This document shows, one piece after another, positions 44,701 to 56,014 of a stretch of DNA of 64,000 nt. Both the position numbers and the translations under genes were made by a program. Within the stretch, counting starts at the first letter, position 1. Every line of letters begins with the position of its first letter. Origin of the DNA: Obelidium mucronatum (Eukaryota > Chytridiomycota > Chytridiomycetes > Chytridiales > Chytriomycetaceae); NCBI GenBank assembly GCA_025765595.1, contig JAIVFH010000146.1, positions 1 through 64,000 on the forward strand. The letters run 5' to 3'. The notes beneath the pieces are model-generated. The model was not told the origin of the DNA and ran no database searches. It saw only the letters and a program-made list of their open reading frames with translations.

Positions 44701-45766
44701 TCTGGAGAAATTCGCCAACAGCACTGCAAGCAACCTAATCCGAGTTTCGACATTGAAATGTTTCTGGTCCTCACGAAGGAGAGATGCTACTTTGGATTCC
44801 GAGCCGAGAATGGCAATGTCGATGGTTGAGTATGCATTCTTGCTCACAAGTTTCTTTGCGATTTCGACCATGGCAATGTTCGTTGGAGCGCAAACAAGAG
44901 TTCGATCATTACTATGCAACCGTCTGAATTCCATCAAAAGGTTGACAATTGTTGTCGTTTTTCCTGTTCCAGGGGGTCCTAAGTGTGTATCGAATGAAAT
45001 GTTTGTGAAGTGCATTTGAAAAACCAAAAAACCCACCCTGAATTAATACTATTCCTCCAGAAGAATATATGCAATTCAGAACCCTTTCCACAGCAGTCGT
45101 TTGAGAATGGTTTAAGGATCCTCGAGTAGCAACAAGGGTTCTTTCTTGGAGCGGTGTTGGCTTGGCTCCAAACAGCTGCATCTCAATGGACGATGCAATG
45201 CCCATATTAAGTTCAGACTTTGTATGAAGTTCCACATGGACCAGCGATTTCATGATTCGCTCGGTAGGAATTATTGTTCCAATGACTGCAACAAACAAGT
45301 CTGATTCTTCAGATTCGATATCAAATTGCCAGGTGACACAGCCAAACACTTCTGCTTTCTCTGTGGCGTCCTTGACAGCGTACTTAACCACTGCCCAACC
45401 ACAGTCTCTCCAAGGATCTTGATATCCATTTGGATCCCAAGTCGAGATAAGCAACACGTGACCTTTTTGAAGCAGTTTTGGCTTTTCACAAGTGAGAAAG
45501 ATGCTAGAGCCCTGCAGCTCCCCAATGAAACGTGGCATATGCAGATTCCGAATCTTCTTTGCACGGACGAAGGGCTTGTCTTTAGTGCCGGCGCTGGAAG
45601 CCTCTCTCAGGAGCTCAACTCTCGAGTTCTCTACCAACGGCAGCTGGAAGTAGCCCAAGTAGTCCTTCCAACCAGTGAAAGTGTGCGGGATAGGAGTAAG
45701 AGGCTTGGTCCATGGGTATTCTTCACTAAAGAGAAGAGCCCGCTTGAGCTCAAACACTCGATTCAT
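38743..45766 (-). CDS. Giant protein with two SF1 helicase cores (UPF1-like then UvrD-like) and helical-repeat tail
   Basis: Start 45766 (MNRVFELKRA). Exon 1 is 45037-45766; a 58-bp intron leads to exon 2 at 44978. The first core has all UPF1/SEN1-type motifs: GPPGTGKTTTIVNLL, CDEAAQALEAGN, VLVGDTKQLQG, LDTQYRMHPDIAGFSS, NTIDGFQGQERDIIILS, NVALTRAKSALWVFG. A linker (IWRIIAADSVLKEIVREN to IWTIEIRNATQ) and a 49-bp intron (42963-43011) lead to the UvrD-type core: VIIGRGGTGKTSVLARK, IIFIDEVQDLMP, GVVCSGDQAQAI, LTLNYRT, EAKGLEFDDIVLF, LYVAITRAKKRLLV. A TPR-like helical tail (AYHAFERAGNLKEAGLVK, MYEEAAKLYKKLSNPSRM) runs to 38743. TRANK1-like proteins combine TPRs with such a helicase. At least seven frame breaks occur: near 44400, 44140, 44100, 44045, 43260, 40705 and 40080. 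It could be one gene with sequence errors, or partly decayed. Confidence 0.7.
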
Positions 45767-46189
45767 TTTAAGGCTTAAAAAAAAGAGCAAATTTAGAACT
45801 AAAAATTTTATACAAGTTTCTGTCGGTGATTTTTCTCACATCAGCTTTACGCCAAACAAGACCACGGGGACCCGCCTTGCATTCCATCCTCCATTGCCGA
45901 GAATAGGCCGAGTTGTTCTTGTGTAATTTCCCAGTCCCAGCGCAAGCCGCCCACTGATCAAAGAGCCCCACCTCCACCATATCGCCGACCCTGCCGCCAC
46001 TTCAGCTAGCTCTTTAATTTCGGCTTTAGAAAATTAAGAGTCGAAAAACCAATTAACCCCTCAGTGCAGCACAATAACAGGTTCGACGGAAACCCAAATT
46101 TGACCTTGTAATCCAGATCCCGTTGAGTCCATCAACAAATTAATGGTAAGACTGACCCAGCGGTTCAGGAATGCTCATATTCAAAATTA
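45767..46189. other. Intergenic region upstream of the giant helicase gene
   Basis: 423 bp with no supported gene. An ORF on the minus strand (45768-45980) is open but does not join the helicase in frame. Confidence 0.4.
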
Positions 46190-46830
46190 GATTAACATTC
46201 TACGCGATTTCAAAGTGGCAGTAAATCCGTTATTATCTTTGAGGTTACTGCTGTCGTATTGAAGAGTCCTAATAATTGTATCTGTGGAAGGACGGAATCA
46301 GAATTACCCTCTGGTTTGACGGAGACATGCAACGGCAGTGGCAGTATATTCCTGTTACGTCGAAGAGGGTATCCGATTTCAGGAGAAGGAAGCCAGATCC
46401 ATTATAACAATTTAGAAGTCGTCATAAAGGGATTCATGGGGAATAAAACGGAGGTACGCGAAAAATCCAAGACTGGCCACAAGCGTTTTGTGCTGCTTTG
46501 AAAGACTTTTCCGACATTGTAAATGGCTGCAGATACATGGAGCAGCTTAAATGCGTGAGTGGACAAACTGGAATTATGGATAACAAGTCGGTGAATGACA
46601 CGATGACGTCCAGTACTTCAGGCGGGAAAGCAGGCTTAGCCTTAGAGAAGCGAGTTGCTTTTTCTTGGCTTTGAATGCAGCCATCCAGGGGCTGGGTGAT
46701 GCTTGGCGGGGGCATATTAAGGACATGCCGATACTCGTTGATTTCCACGAAAGCATCGCTAAGAAGCGATTTTAGAGGTTCCAATTGATCGAGCAGCAAA
46801 GGGCAGTTGACGCAGCAGTTGATGTTCAAA
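46190..46830 (-). pseudogene. Degraded F-box-like gene
   Basis: Similar in order to the intact F-box gene at 14487. It opens with a Cys-rich start (NCCVNCPLLLDQL), then a helix (LLSDAFVEINEYRHVLNMPP), an F-box-like part (FPPEVLDVIVSFTDLLSIIP), then in another frame NVGKVFQSSTKRLWPVLDFS, which matches the conserved helix plus WPxxxFP. No ATG opens the first frame, at least two frame changes occur, and the long C-terminal region of its relatives is missing. The left boundary is where I lose coding character. Confidence 0.6.
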
Positions 46831-46897
46831 CATTATTGTTAATCGCTTTTTATTTTTTTTTAAATCGAACACGAAACAAAATGCAAAGAAATAAGAA

Positions 46898-49868
46898 TCA
46901 GTCAACCAAATTAAAGACAGGTGAAATAACAACATCATAATCATTCGCATTGCTTGCAACTCCAAAGTTTTTGAGTGCAGAGAACTTCATGCGGTAAGGC
47001 CCTGGTGGAAGCTTGACCAAGAAGTCTCCTTTTGCATTCAATACGAAACCCTCCCAAATAAAGATGGAGTTGGAAGCATAAGTGGAGCGGCGAAGCGGTT
47101 CAAATCCATACAAGAAGGCTGCTTGATAAAGAGGGCTGTAAACATAAATGCGCGAACTGGTCTTTAAACCAGCCTGAGTAAGAGCTTTCTGATCGGTTCC
47201 TGCATATTCAACTTCAATTGTTGCATTTCGGGACTGAAAAGCTGGAATAGCAAGAATGTAAGCCCCCAAAGAAGCTTTGAGAGCTGCGTTTGGCGCTAAT
47301 GGTGTAAAAGTCAAATCTTGATAGATTCCTGTCGCCCCCACATTGTTGACTTTGATTGACGGGTTGTAGTTTTGGACAGTTGGAATCAACCATTTGCCAA
47401 TAACAGATGGCGATGTACGCGACCAAATCTTTCGATCCTTCCAAACCCCAACAACACCAGCGTACGGAACTGAAATTCGATGATCATCCAAATCATTCGA
47501 GATGGAGATAAATCCTCCATAAACTGGATATAGCTTTGGGTCTGCATTCTTTGGAGGAGTAATTGAAAACGAGACAACAACGCTAGCGCCGCGTTCAACG
47601 GTGACACGTTTAAAACTCCATGCCTCACGGCTTCCATATCCGTCTCCGCCATCGAACTTAAGAGTGGCAGGAGTTGAATTGGTAAATGTGGTTGTACTCT
47701 GATCTTGCACGTGATCGTCACCCGGAATGAGCGAGTTAACCGTGGCAGTATGTCTACCGTTTAAATAATAAGTCATTCGAAGCGTTATGGTTGTTCTTGA
47801 TGGTAATTGAGTAGCGCTTTTTAATATTCGCAGTGTCATTGAGCGCAAGAGCAGATGGCATCACAAGTGTCTTTAGCAGGAAACCGCATAGAGCGCGTTC
47901 ACAAGTCCAGCTCCTTGATAAGACGGTGAATGAATTATTGAAGTTCCGTAAATAGGTCTAAGAGACGCTGAATTCTGGAGATAAGCTCGGAATTCTTCGA
48001 AGGATAACTTGGTCCCACGCGCTTGAAGCATCAAAGCAGCGATACCAGCAAGGTAAGGCGAAGCCATGGAAGTACCAGACATGACATTGTAGTTTTCTAC
48101 CCAGCTTATTGGCTGCTGCACTGAATGGGGAAACTGTGCTGTAAACATGCCCCCCGATGGAACCAAGATCTGGCTTAAACCCAAGCTCAAAATCAAGACC
48201 CGGAGAAGTGAAGTCGGACAGTGTTGCGCCAGTTGGAATATCATTCATTTGTGGTTTCAGCGAGACTGTAACAACTGGTTTCTTCCCTGCTTTGATGGCA
48301 GCAATAATCGATTTACCAGCAGCATTCGTAGTAAACATTGATGGAATTTTTGCGGAACCCAAGATTAGGCGTCATTGTCTCAGTATCGCTGTAGAGGATG
48401 CAAGCTTTGGCCCCGGCATTAAAAGCATAATCACATCTCACTGCTGAGCCTCCTAAGCTCGGAGAACCCCATCGAATAAGCATAGCTTTTCCATCGGCCT
48501 TTACTGGCGGGTTGAGTGGCTTTGTTCCATCGTCTTGAACATCCTTTGCATCAGCATCAAGATCTTAAGGAGGTTCAAGTTATTAAAGACTACCGTCATT
48601 CAAACAAGGAAAGGAAACTTACTATTCACAATGATATCAAGTACTTCGCCTTCCGCAAAATTCCCATTTGCTGCACCGAGAGTGTAAATGAATGGCAAAT
48701 TATCTACACGTATCACAGTCTGGGGAGCGGCAACATTATCAAATGACGCGACGCCAATAGCACTGTGAGCAACACCAGGCGCGCCATGAATAAATGAGCC
48801 AGATGCACCACTGTTACCGGCTGAAATAATGACGAAATGCCCCAATCGTCTCACTTTGTCGATTGCCACGGAAGTACCATCGTCATGGTAAGCTGGACCA
48901 AAGCCCAAAGACAAATTCAGAATATGCGCCCCATCTGCCGCAGCCTGGTAAATCGCTGCAGCGATATAATCGTCATCGGCAACTCCTTCACACCCGCTGA
49001 TCAATGCGATGTAATAAGTAAACAATCCACACAGGAAGTGCAAGACTTACAAAACGCGATATGCAAAAATCTTTGCATCAGGAGCCACGCCTGTGAATGG
49101 AACAGCTGGCGCCCAGGCCGGATCTTTTATGCCTCTCGCATCAGCCGCAACAATTCCAGCAACATGAGTCCCATGAGATGATACATCACAATTATCATCC
49201 GGATCCTTGTCTTCAACGGCCGGTGGGGAATCAATATACCCAGTGAACTTGTCCCCGACAAAGTCATATCCTTTGGCAACTTTGAAGCCATCTCCAAACC
49301 CTCCTCCCATCGCTGGGTGTCTCCAGTAAACACCCGTATCGATTACGGCGACATTGATTCCTTTTCCGGTGAGGCCGAATCGCTTTCGTACTTCGTTCAC
49401 ACCGGTGATGGTATGGATTTGTTCAGGTGTTGGTTTCTTTTCGCTTTGGCTTCTTCGAACAGGTTCAGGTCTTTCAACGAGTCTCACAGTAGAATAGTAG
49501 ACGGCTCCTTTGATGGGCGATAACTGCTTTGTAGCGTCTAACAACAAAAGACAAAATAAGGTTGGGAAACAGAAAATAAAAAATAAAAAAAAAAAATGGA
49601 GACGAATTCACGAACCGCAATCGCCATCAATATTGACGGAAACAAAGTTGGCAAGCTTGTTCTTAAACGCAATACGAACAGTATACTTGATCTTTGTAGC
49701 ATCAAAGTGTGCCTTGACTGCTGCTGGGCCATCGACATTGTCAGGGAAGTTGATCATGTAAGCACAATCAATCGTGCCCGGTGTTCCTTCTGGTGCTCCA
49801 CGGCGAACGAGTGCATGCGTTGATGATGAAAAGGCGGCCAGAAGGGAAATGATTCCGACCAGCTGCAT
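46898..49868 (-). CDS. Secreted subtilisin-like serine protease with PA insert, several frameshifts
   Basis: Exons begin 49616-49868, 49051-49537, 48623-48996, then one from 48563. A signal peptide (MQLVGIISLLAAFSSSTHAL) is followed by an I9-type propeptide. The S8 triad is visible: Asp in VAVIDTGVYWRHPA, His in SSHGTHVAGIVA, Ser in VMSGTSMASPYLAGIAALM. A protease-associated insert lies between His and Ser (ADGKAMLIRWGSPSLGG, CDYAFNAGAKACILYSD), as in Bacillus Vpr and fungal relatives. A C-terminal Fn3-like region follows (ERGASVVVSFSITPP, SVPYAGVVGVW), ending in a beta-rich domain. Frame breaks are near 48350 (a GGG run), 48110, 47870 and 47800; each can be bridged by one base. It probably acts outside the cell in protein digestion. 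Confidence 0.85.
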
Positions 49869-50344
49869 CTGCTATTTTTTTGCTTTTTCTGTTTGGTTTG
49901 GTAAGTTACACTCTTTTTATAGCAGTCGGGGTGGCCCCAAGCTGGTGGCGCATGAAATTTCTGAATATTAGGCTGTGAGGTTCAATCTTAGCTCTATCTG
50001 AAGAACCCTGACAGGATTTTGGGCTTGAGAAAATTTCTGTTTCTCAAAGGTTCAAGCATCTTGCGCCACCGAATTCCAGCAGAGCATTAGATGCCACCTT
50101 TAACCGCACTTTGGGACTTGTTTCAAGACCAGCATGATTTCGGGGAGCACGAAACTTCTCCTAAAGACTGGGAATCAAAGCCCAACAACCTTCATCTTCC
50201 CGGAATTATTTGCAGTGAAGTATGAGTCAATAAAAAACAGTTTTTAATCTCTAGAATCTATACATATCTTTTAAACTACTTCAAGCACAAGCACACAGCA
50301 AAAAAAAACTATTATAAATAAGTAAGCAAAGGCACTTCCGCAAA
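49869..50344. other. Intergenic region upstream of the subtilisin gene
   Basis: 476 bp with the subtilisin promoter and the 3' side of the next F-box gene. No gene seen. Confidence 0.45.
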
Positions 50345-51606
50345 TCAACGACAACAACGCCGCCTCCAAACAACGCAATCCTCCTCAAAAACAGAAACCT
50401 CCCACCCAGCAAATTCCAACTCCTCTTCCCAATCAACCAACGCCCCAACCAACCCCTTTTGAAGCTTGCCCATAAAAGAAACCTGCTGCGGCAGCACCCC
50501 CTCCACCCCATTCTCATCCCTCCAACCACCAAGCATCTCATCCCGAGAAGACAACCACGCCAAAACCTCTCCAAGCGACTCACCAAACTCCACTCTCGGA
50601 TCCGAAAACGACAAATGCGTCAACCACATACCACACCCAATCACACTCTCCTCTCTAAACTCCACCGCATTCGTGAGTTGTATGCATCTCAGTTCTTGGA
50701 TTTTGCTTATCGCTGGAACTAGTTCATCCGATATGAAACCAGGGAGAACAAGAGTGTCGATCCAGAGCTGTGGTAACACTGCAATCATTGCAGAATACGG
50801 TGTATCGTAGCAACAGAACGTCAATGTCCTAAACTTTCTCCTGCGTCTCCTCGTTTGCTGTGTCTCACCACCACCCTGGACCCATTGCAACCCAGGCAGC
50901 GCTGCCACCAACTTCCCAGAATCATCTGAATCATATAGATCCAACGCATCACAGCTCGAGACAATGATTTTCACGTCCAATGTTGTAGGGAGTAAATGCG
51001 ATATCGATGAAAGCCATTTCAGCGACGACAGTTTGATTGAAGCTGCTGCACCACCACTTTGTTTCGATATGTGTTTACAGAGAAGGTGGATGTTGTGGAG
51101 CTGTGAAAGTGGAATGTCCATGTGAACGTTTGAAGTGGGGTCATGGTGGTATTGTTGCTGCTGTTCAAAGGGCCAAAGTATTCATCCAACGGTTCGTCAG
51201 GCGATAAGCAAGGGAACTCAAACGTTGGCCATACAGATGAAATAGGCATATGGAAAGCTTGTGCGACGTTAAAGATTGTACTGGTTTCCGCGGCAAAGTG
51301 TAGCCTGTAGAATCTCATTGACTGGCTCAATGGAATCAGAGACTCTGCGCCGGCAAAGAGAGCGATGCGACAGAGTATTTCTGGTGGCAGTGTTTGAAGG
51401 AGTCGCAGTGGTGGCTGCTGAGCGGAGGATGGTGTGGGGAAACTGACTGCGCCAGATGAAGGTGGTGTCAATTTGTCGGTGTTGTTTGTAAACTGACGTT
51501 TCCACTGTATGGAATCGAGAGGTTCCATCGCCAGGGTTTGTCGGTATTCGTCGACGAGTGCCAAAGCGGTATCGAGTTGTCGCTGAAGCAGGTCTGACTT
51601 GTCCAT
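50345..51606 (-). CDS. F-box-like protein, one frameshift
   Basis: The start at 51606 (MDKSDLLQRQ) opens a coiled coil (LDTALALVDEYRQTLAMEPL), then a Ser/Pro linker and an F-box-like segment (LQTLPPEILCRIALFAGAES), then ISSVWPTFEFPCLS as in the related gene at 14487. The frame breaks near 51110. The other frame continues with MDIPLSQLHNIHLLCKHISK, SSLKWLSSISHLLP, LWIDTLVLPGFISDELVPAI and a charged C-terminus ending at 50345. The joined protein would be about 420 residues, similar to the intact relative. The C-terminal part is rich in Arg codons and GC. Confidence 0.7.
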
Positions 51607-52093
51607 TTTTTTTGGAGAACCAGAAGGTGAAGAAATCTGATCTGGCAAAAAAAAAGAAACAAAAAAATTTGTGGGATACAAACACGTAAATAGAGTTGGA
51701 AATGAGTGTGTGCCCACCTTTTGTGCCTCCCTTATGTAAGCGATGTTGGTGGAAATGACTCATTTGAGCAGATCATTTTCTGAACATTTCATTAGAAACG
51801 TCAAAAGTAAATGAACAGTTCAAATCTTTAAAATCTGCCTTGATGCAATACCAGTGCTATAATTTCAAAATAGTGCTGTGATTTCAAAAGCATTCATCCA
51901 TGTGCTTAGATTCCTTGGGTTTGCATGTGTCTTTCTTGAAAAAACCGCATGGCAAATTATAGTGATTTTTGCTTGGGGTCAAAAAAAAAAGGACCCAAGC
52001 ATTTATAGGGGGCCTAGACCAAGATTTCCCTTTAAAAACCCCTTGAATCCCCTTACAAAATTTCCCACCCAAAGTACGCACCCCAAAAGAGTA
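51607..52093. promoter_or_regulatory. Divergent intergenic region between F-box gene and cyclin
   Basis: 487 bp between start codons pointing apart. AT-rich with a purine/pyrimidine-biased stretch near 51640-51670. No gene supported. Confidence 0.4.
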
Positions 52094-53429
52094 ATGAAAC
52101 GAACAGCAACAGCCGCAGCAACTCCACCTTCTTCTTCAGCAGACCTCAACACCACAACACCACCTTCCCCATTCCACGCATTCAAACGAACAAGACTCTA
52201 CCCCTCACCACCAAGCCCCTCCTCAACCACTTCATCATCATCATCAAGCTCACGATCATCATCCGCTTGTCTCTCAGACTGCCCAAGTCCACTTCCCGCT
52301 CCAATACCCGAAAAAAAGACTTTCTACGCCAGAAGAGACTCAGGCGTGTCTCTGGACGGACTTGTCGATCTCACGTTGGATGATTGCTTGGCTGCTGAGT
52401 CATTCCCAGCACCCTGCCAAGCACACCAACAACAACAACAACGCGCCACCACCACCGCAACGCAGACCTCACATTCCATTCAACTACAAAAACCAATCCA
52501 CTTTGCACCTTCAAAAATCTTGGTCAACCTCATCCAGAAACAACACTTGAACCTGCCCAATGCAACCTACGAACTCGACGTTCAGCTTGGGAAATGGAAG
52601 CCGGACACACGACAAAGTAATGAACTTTACTTTTTTTTTTTGATTTGAAGTTAACATCTTTATTTTTTTTCATCAAGCCTTGGTGAATTGGTGTCTCAAG
52701 TCTCCAACAAGAATTCGAATTCGACCACTGAAACGACATACCAAGGAATCAATTACATGGACAGATACCTATCCACCACGAAAACGCACCGGATCCCACA
52801 ACTGTACTTGATTGCAACCACGTGCATGTACTTGGCAGTCCAAATTCAGCGAGGAAATCAAGGAGCCTTGTATTTCGGATGTTGCCGGCTGTTTCAATGT
52901 TTGGGAGCTCTGTTAGGGAGATTAAAAAGTGTGAAGGGAGAGTGTTGGGGGCGTTGAAGTGGGAGTTGTCGTGTGTGTCGCCTCAGGTAAAACATTTGTT
53001 CAACTTTTCTGGTTTAGGGCGTACGCGAAGGCTAACCTAAAAAAAACATTCCAGGCTATTCTCAATGAATTGTTGAACAGCATTCAACCAACAACAACAA
53101 CAACGCCATCAAGTTTCACGCAATCGATTCGTGATAAAATCATGAAGGACGCACAACCGTTTTTCACAATCGCGCTTTCGGATATCGCGTTTTTGAAGTT
53201 CCAGCCGGCGACGCTTGTGTTTACAGTTCTGTCGATGGTGGCGCCTGGGTTGTTTGATATGCTGGATTTGAGCAAGAGTTTTCGGTTTGATCCGAATATT
53301 GTGAGTTGATTTTTTTTCTTGATGGTTGGAGCGGCGTTCTGACATGACATTTTTTTTCTTTTTTTTTTTTTACAGCTTACTCTTTGTGGGAAAATGCTTA
53401 TTTTCAAGTCATCGCAACTTCGGCGTTGA
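52094..53429 (+). CDS. D-type-like (G1) cyclin, frame disturbed
   Basis: Exons 52094-52616, 52678-52986, 53055-53300 and 53376-53429. A long Ser/Thr/Pro-rich N-terminus (about 130 residues) precedes the cyclin box: TLVNW, then ETTYQGINYMDRYLSTTKTH, RIPQLYLIATTCMYLAVQIQ, then KKCEGRVLGALKWELSCVSP and a C-terminal fold ending RFDPNILTLCGK. The order MDRYLS, LIATTCMYLA and ExxVLGALKW is that of cyclins that activate a CDK at G1. In exon 2 (52690-52900) the expected residues occur in three frames (for example EFEFDH and EEIKEPCISDVAG in others), so several single-base changes are needed. A Gln run and Ser runs mark low-complexity parts. Confidence 0.75.
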
Positions 53430-53871
53430 TTGACGTTGCTTTTTTTATTCTTCTTTCGCTCATCCCCCCCACTCGCTCTGCTACCCTGTATAGAACATTC
53501 TTATTTTGCTATTATTCGTCTATTTTATTTTTATATTTTTGCTTATTAGAGAATCGCTGCTGTATCTAATTTATTATGTTATTTTATATGATCCTTGTAT
53601 TATTCTTCATCCCCTTTTACCATTCTTCCGTGTGTATTGTACTATATTTTTTATATTGGAAGTTATTCGCGTTCAGCTTGTTATAAAATGTTCACTCGTA
53701 TAATTGTTGTGAAAGGTTTTTAACTGCTGACTACAAAAAAATCTCAAGCATATACTATAATCCTTTTTGCTTTATTTTCAAAAGAACGAGAAAATAGGGG
53801 GTATATAAAAAGGTAAAGTTGAAAACCGTTCTCTTTCTTTCTTTCTTTTTTAACTCTCTCTCCCTCTCTTG
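53430..53871. other. Convergent intergenic region, 442 bp
   Basis: Very T-rich on the plus strand, including CTTT repeats near 53834-53850. It contains the 3' ends of the cyclin and WW-protein genes. No gene seen. Confidence 0.45.
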
Positions 53872-54146
53872 TCATCCCTTCATTTCTTTTATCCGTTGCA
53901 TCATTCGATCTTCCGCTTTTTTCCGCGGGTCTTCAAAAAGCCCGGTGTTTTTGCTGTTGTGTTGGACTGTTGTTGATTTGAAGGTTGTTGTTGATGAAGA
54001 TGGCGGTTGGTACGGCCCTCGACTCGGCCCCGTATATATAATCTCTTGTATTTTCCCAGTTATGATCTTTCGCTCGGAATCTGTTTTTTTTTTGTTTTTG
54101 GTATGTGAGTATTATTCAGTGTGAAAGAATGAATAACGTGAAGGTA

Positions 54147-54186
<40 letters not shown>

Positions 54187-55009
54187 AAAGAGGCATTGGT
54201 ATAGACAATTATACTTTACTTTGAATTCAAAGTCAACGTCCTCGGATCCGTCCAAGTCGTAATCTTGGCCACATGATCCACATAATAAGTCCTCCCATCT
54301 CTCGTGGTGGCTTCGGCCCATCCTTCGGGTAACCTTTCTTCGAAATTGAAGGAATGTGTTGAAGTAGTATTGTTATTCTCGGTTTCTTGTTGTTGTTGTT
54401 CTTGTTGTTCTTGTCGTATTTTTCCAGTAGGGTTCAAGAAACCACCCGAGAAGCCTAGTTTCTTGTCTTCAACGGTATTCAAGGATTCCTGTTTTTTGGC
54501 TGCATTTGCGGCACGCTTTTTTTGTATGCGGAGAGCGTCTTGGTGCTGTGTCATCGCTTGTTGTTGTTGTTGTTGTTGTTCAGTACGTGCAGATTGTTGA
54601 GTGTTTGGTTGGATCGGAACTGATGCGGCATTGTAGTTTGTGTTGTTGTGTGTGCGTGGCTGGAGAGGTGTTGTTGCTGTCGCAAAAGTGATTGAAGTCG
54701 GTGTCGGCGCAGGTGACTCATACTTTGCTGATGACTCATACGAGGAAGAAGAAGATACACTCGGGCGGAACGCAAGCGGTTGTTCCGGAAGCGTAGGGGA
54801 TGTTGGAATGTGTTTGATGGGCGGTAGTGTTGGTTTGCCGCGGTCGAGGTTTGCGGCTTTTTGGAGGATCGAGAGTTCAGTCTTTATGGAGTCTGCAATG
54901 GCGTTTTCGACTGGGTTTTTTTTTGTTTTTGTTTGGTTGTTTTGTTTGAACTGGTGGATGGATGGATGAGAATACTTGTCGTTTTTGTACCTAACGGTGT
55001 AAGACCCAT
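53872..55009 (-). CDS. WW-domain protein
   Basis: A 19-bp first exon (54991-55009, MGLTPL) joins in phase to 54216-54910. The protein begins with a helix (VENAIADSIKTELSILQKAA), continues through a Ser/Thr/Pro- and Gln-rich linker, and has one WW domain (LPEGWAEATTRDGRTYYVDH, ending ITTWTDPR). WW domains bind proline-rich peptides. Unspliced, the frame stops at 54216. A likely last exon lies at 53872-54080: it follows a good acceptor (AACAG), and one frame reads ERKIITGKIQEIIY, then NTGLFEDPRKKAEDRMMQRI, then KEMKG and a stop. The intron between would contain the 38-nt homopolymer; the join is one base out of phase, perhaps because of an indel. Function unknown. Confidence 0.7.
54148..54185. 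repeat. 38-bp A homopolymer (T on the minus strand)
   Basis: 38 A bases in a row on the plus strand. On the transcribed strand of the WW gene this is a T run placed before an AACAG acceptor, so it could be an expanded polypyrimidine tract. Confidence 0.95.
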
Positions 55010-55351
55010 ATTCTCCTTTTTTCTTTCTTCAATTAGTATCTGTATCACGTTTCCGTTGATTCTTCAAATTTTGATGTTGAAACTTGATGAAGGGTAAACT
55101 ATATGATTCCAAGTGGCCCAGTTGACAACACGTTGGCAAGACACAAGAACGCGATTTCCCAAAATCCTTTAGAGTAATAATATGATATCAATCAAGCGAT
55201 TGGGTGTGAAATAACGCGTATCGACTGTGAGAACAAGACTGATGGATGGGATGGGAGATTCCAAATCCGTTGAATGGCAATCTTTATGTACTATTTAAAA
55301 ACAGAAAGCAGAAAAGAAGAAGAAACAATAAATAAATAAAGAAGACTTTGT
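55010..55351. other. Intergenic region, 342 bp
   Basis: Upstream of the WW gene and downstream of the EVE gene. No gene or strong motif seen. Confidence 0.45.
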
Positions 55352-55965
55352 TTATTCGTCCTTCAGGGCAGCCAGACTCCTGATAAAGTCAAACTCGCAG
55401 TCCCTGACTGGCTGCACGGACAGACGCCCGCGCTTGATCAGCGCCATGTCCTTCAGCTCTGCGTAGCCCTGCAGTTCCTTGAGCGGAATCAAGCGCTCGA
55501 ACTCGGCGACAAACTCGACGGTGACGGCGAACCAGCGCGGGTTTGCGGCGTCGCTCTTTTGATCAAAGTACGGATGCGACGCGTCGAAGGCGGCGGCGTC
55601 CGGCGTCGCGGCTTCGACGACCCGCGCGAGTCCGGCGACGCCCGGCGTCCTGCAGTTTGAGTGGTAGAAGAGACACTCGTCGCCGACGCGCATGCGCCGC
55701 AGGTGGTTGCGCGCCTCGAAGTTGCGCACGCCGTCCCACGCGCTGCGCTGCGCCGCCCGCAGGTCGGAGATCGAGAACCGCACATCAACGCCGCAGACGA
55801 CCCGCGACTCGGGCTCGGCTTTGAGGAGCCACTTCTTCGGTGACTCACTGTCTTGGTCTTTCTTTTCTTGCTGTTTCTGTCTCTTTCTTTTCTTTCTTCT
55901 CTTCCTTCTCTTCCTTCTCTTCTGTCTGTCTCTGCAGTCTTTCGCTTTCGTGTCGTTGGCGCCAT
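55352..55965 (-). CDS. EVE-domain protein (thymocyte nuclear protein 1-like), one frameshift
   Basis: The start at 55965 gives a basic nuclear-type tail (MAPTTRKRKTAETDRR and a Lys/Arg/Glu-rich run). The EVE domain is in the next frame: KKWLLKAEPESR, SDLRAAQRSAWDGVRNFEAR, NHLRRMRVGDECLFYHSN, GVAGLARVVEAATPD, HPYFDQKSDAANPRWFAVTV, IPLKELQGYAELKDMALIKR, ending SLAALKDE. EVE/PUA-like domains bind modified bases such as 5-methyl- or hydroxymethylcytosine and related RNA marks. The frame must shift once near 55860, inside a run of AAAG repeats, to connect the two parts. The domain is strikingly GC-rich (mostly G or C at third positions), unlike the neighbours. Confidence 0.82.
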
Positions 55966-56014
55966 TATTAATGCTAAAGTTGTGTAATTGAATTAAAAAA
56001 CAAATAATAAAATA
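55966..56014. promoter_or_regulatory. 49-bp divergent gap between EVE gene and PCF11
   Basis: AT-rich 49 bp between start codons pointing apart; must serve both genes or lie inside longer shared leaders. Confidence 0.55.

Noticed and set aside
45768..45980. Open minus-strand ORF as an N-terminal extension of the giant helicase
   Set aside because: A stop separates it from the helicase start, no splice pair joins them in frame, and no family feature was recognised.
54148..54185. Poly(A) run as the tail of a retroposed gene copy
   Set aside because: No intronless gene copy or target duplication lies next to it; the run fits better as a T tract in an intron of the minus-strand WW gene.
55489..55965. 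Arg/Ser-rich ORF in an alternative frame of the EVE gene
   Set aside because: Only its first 40 or so residues look like a real N-terminus; the rest is the wrong frame of the conserved EVE domain and is GC-driven.
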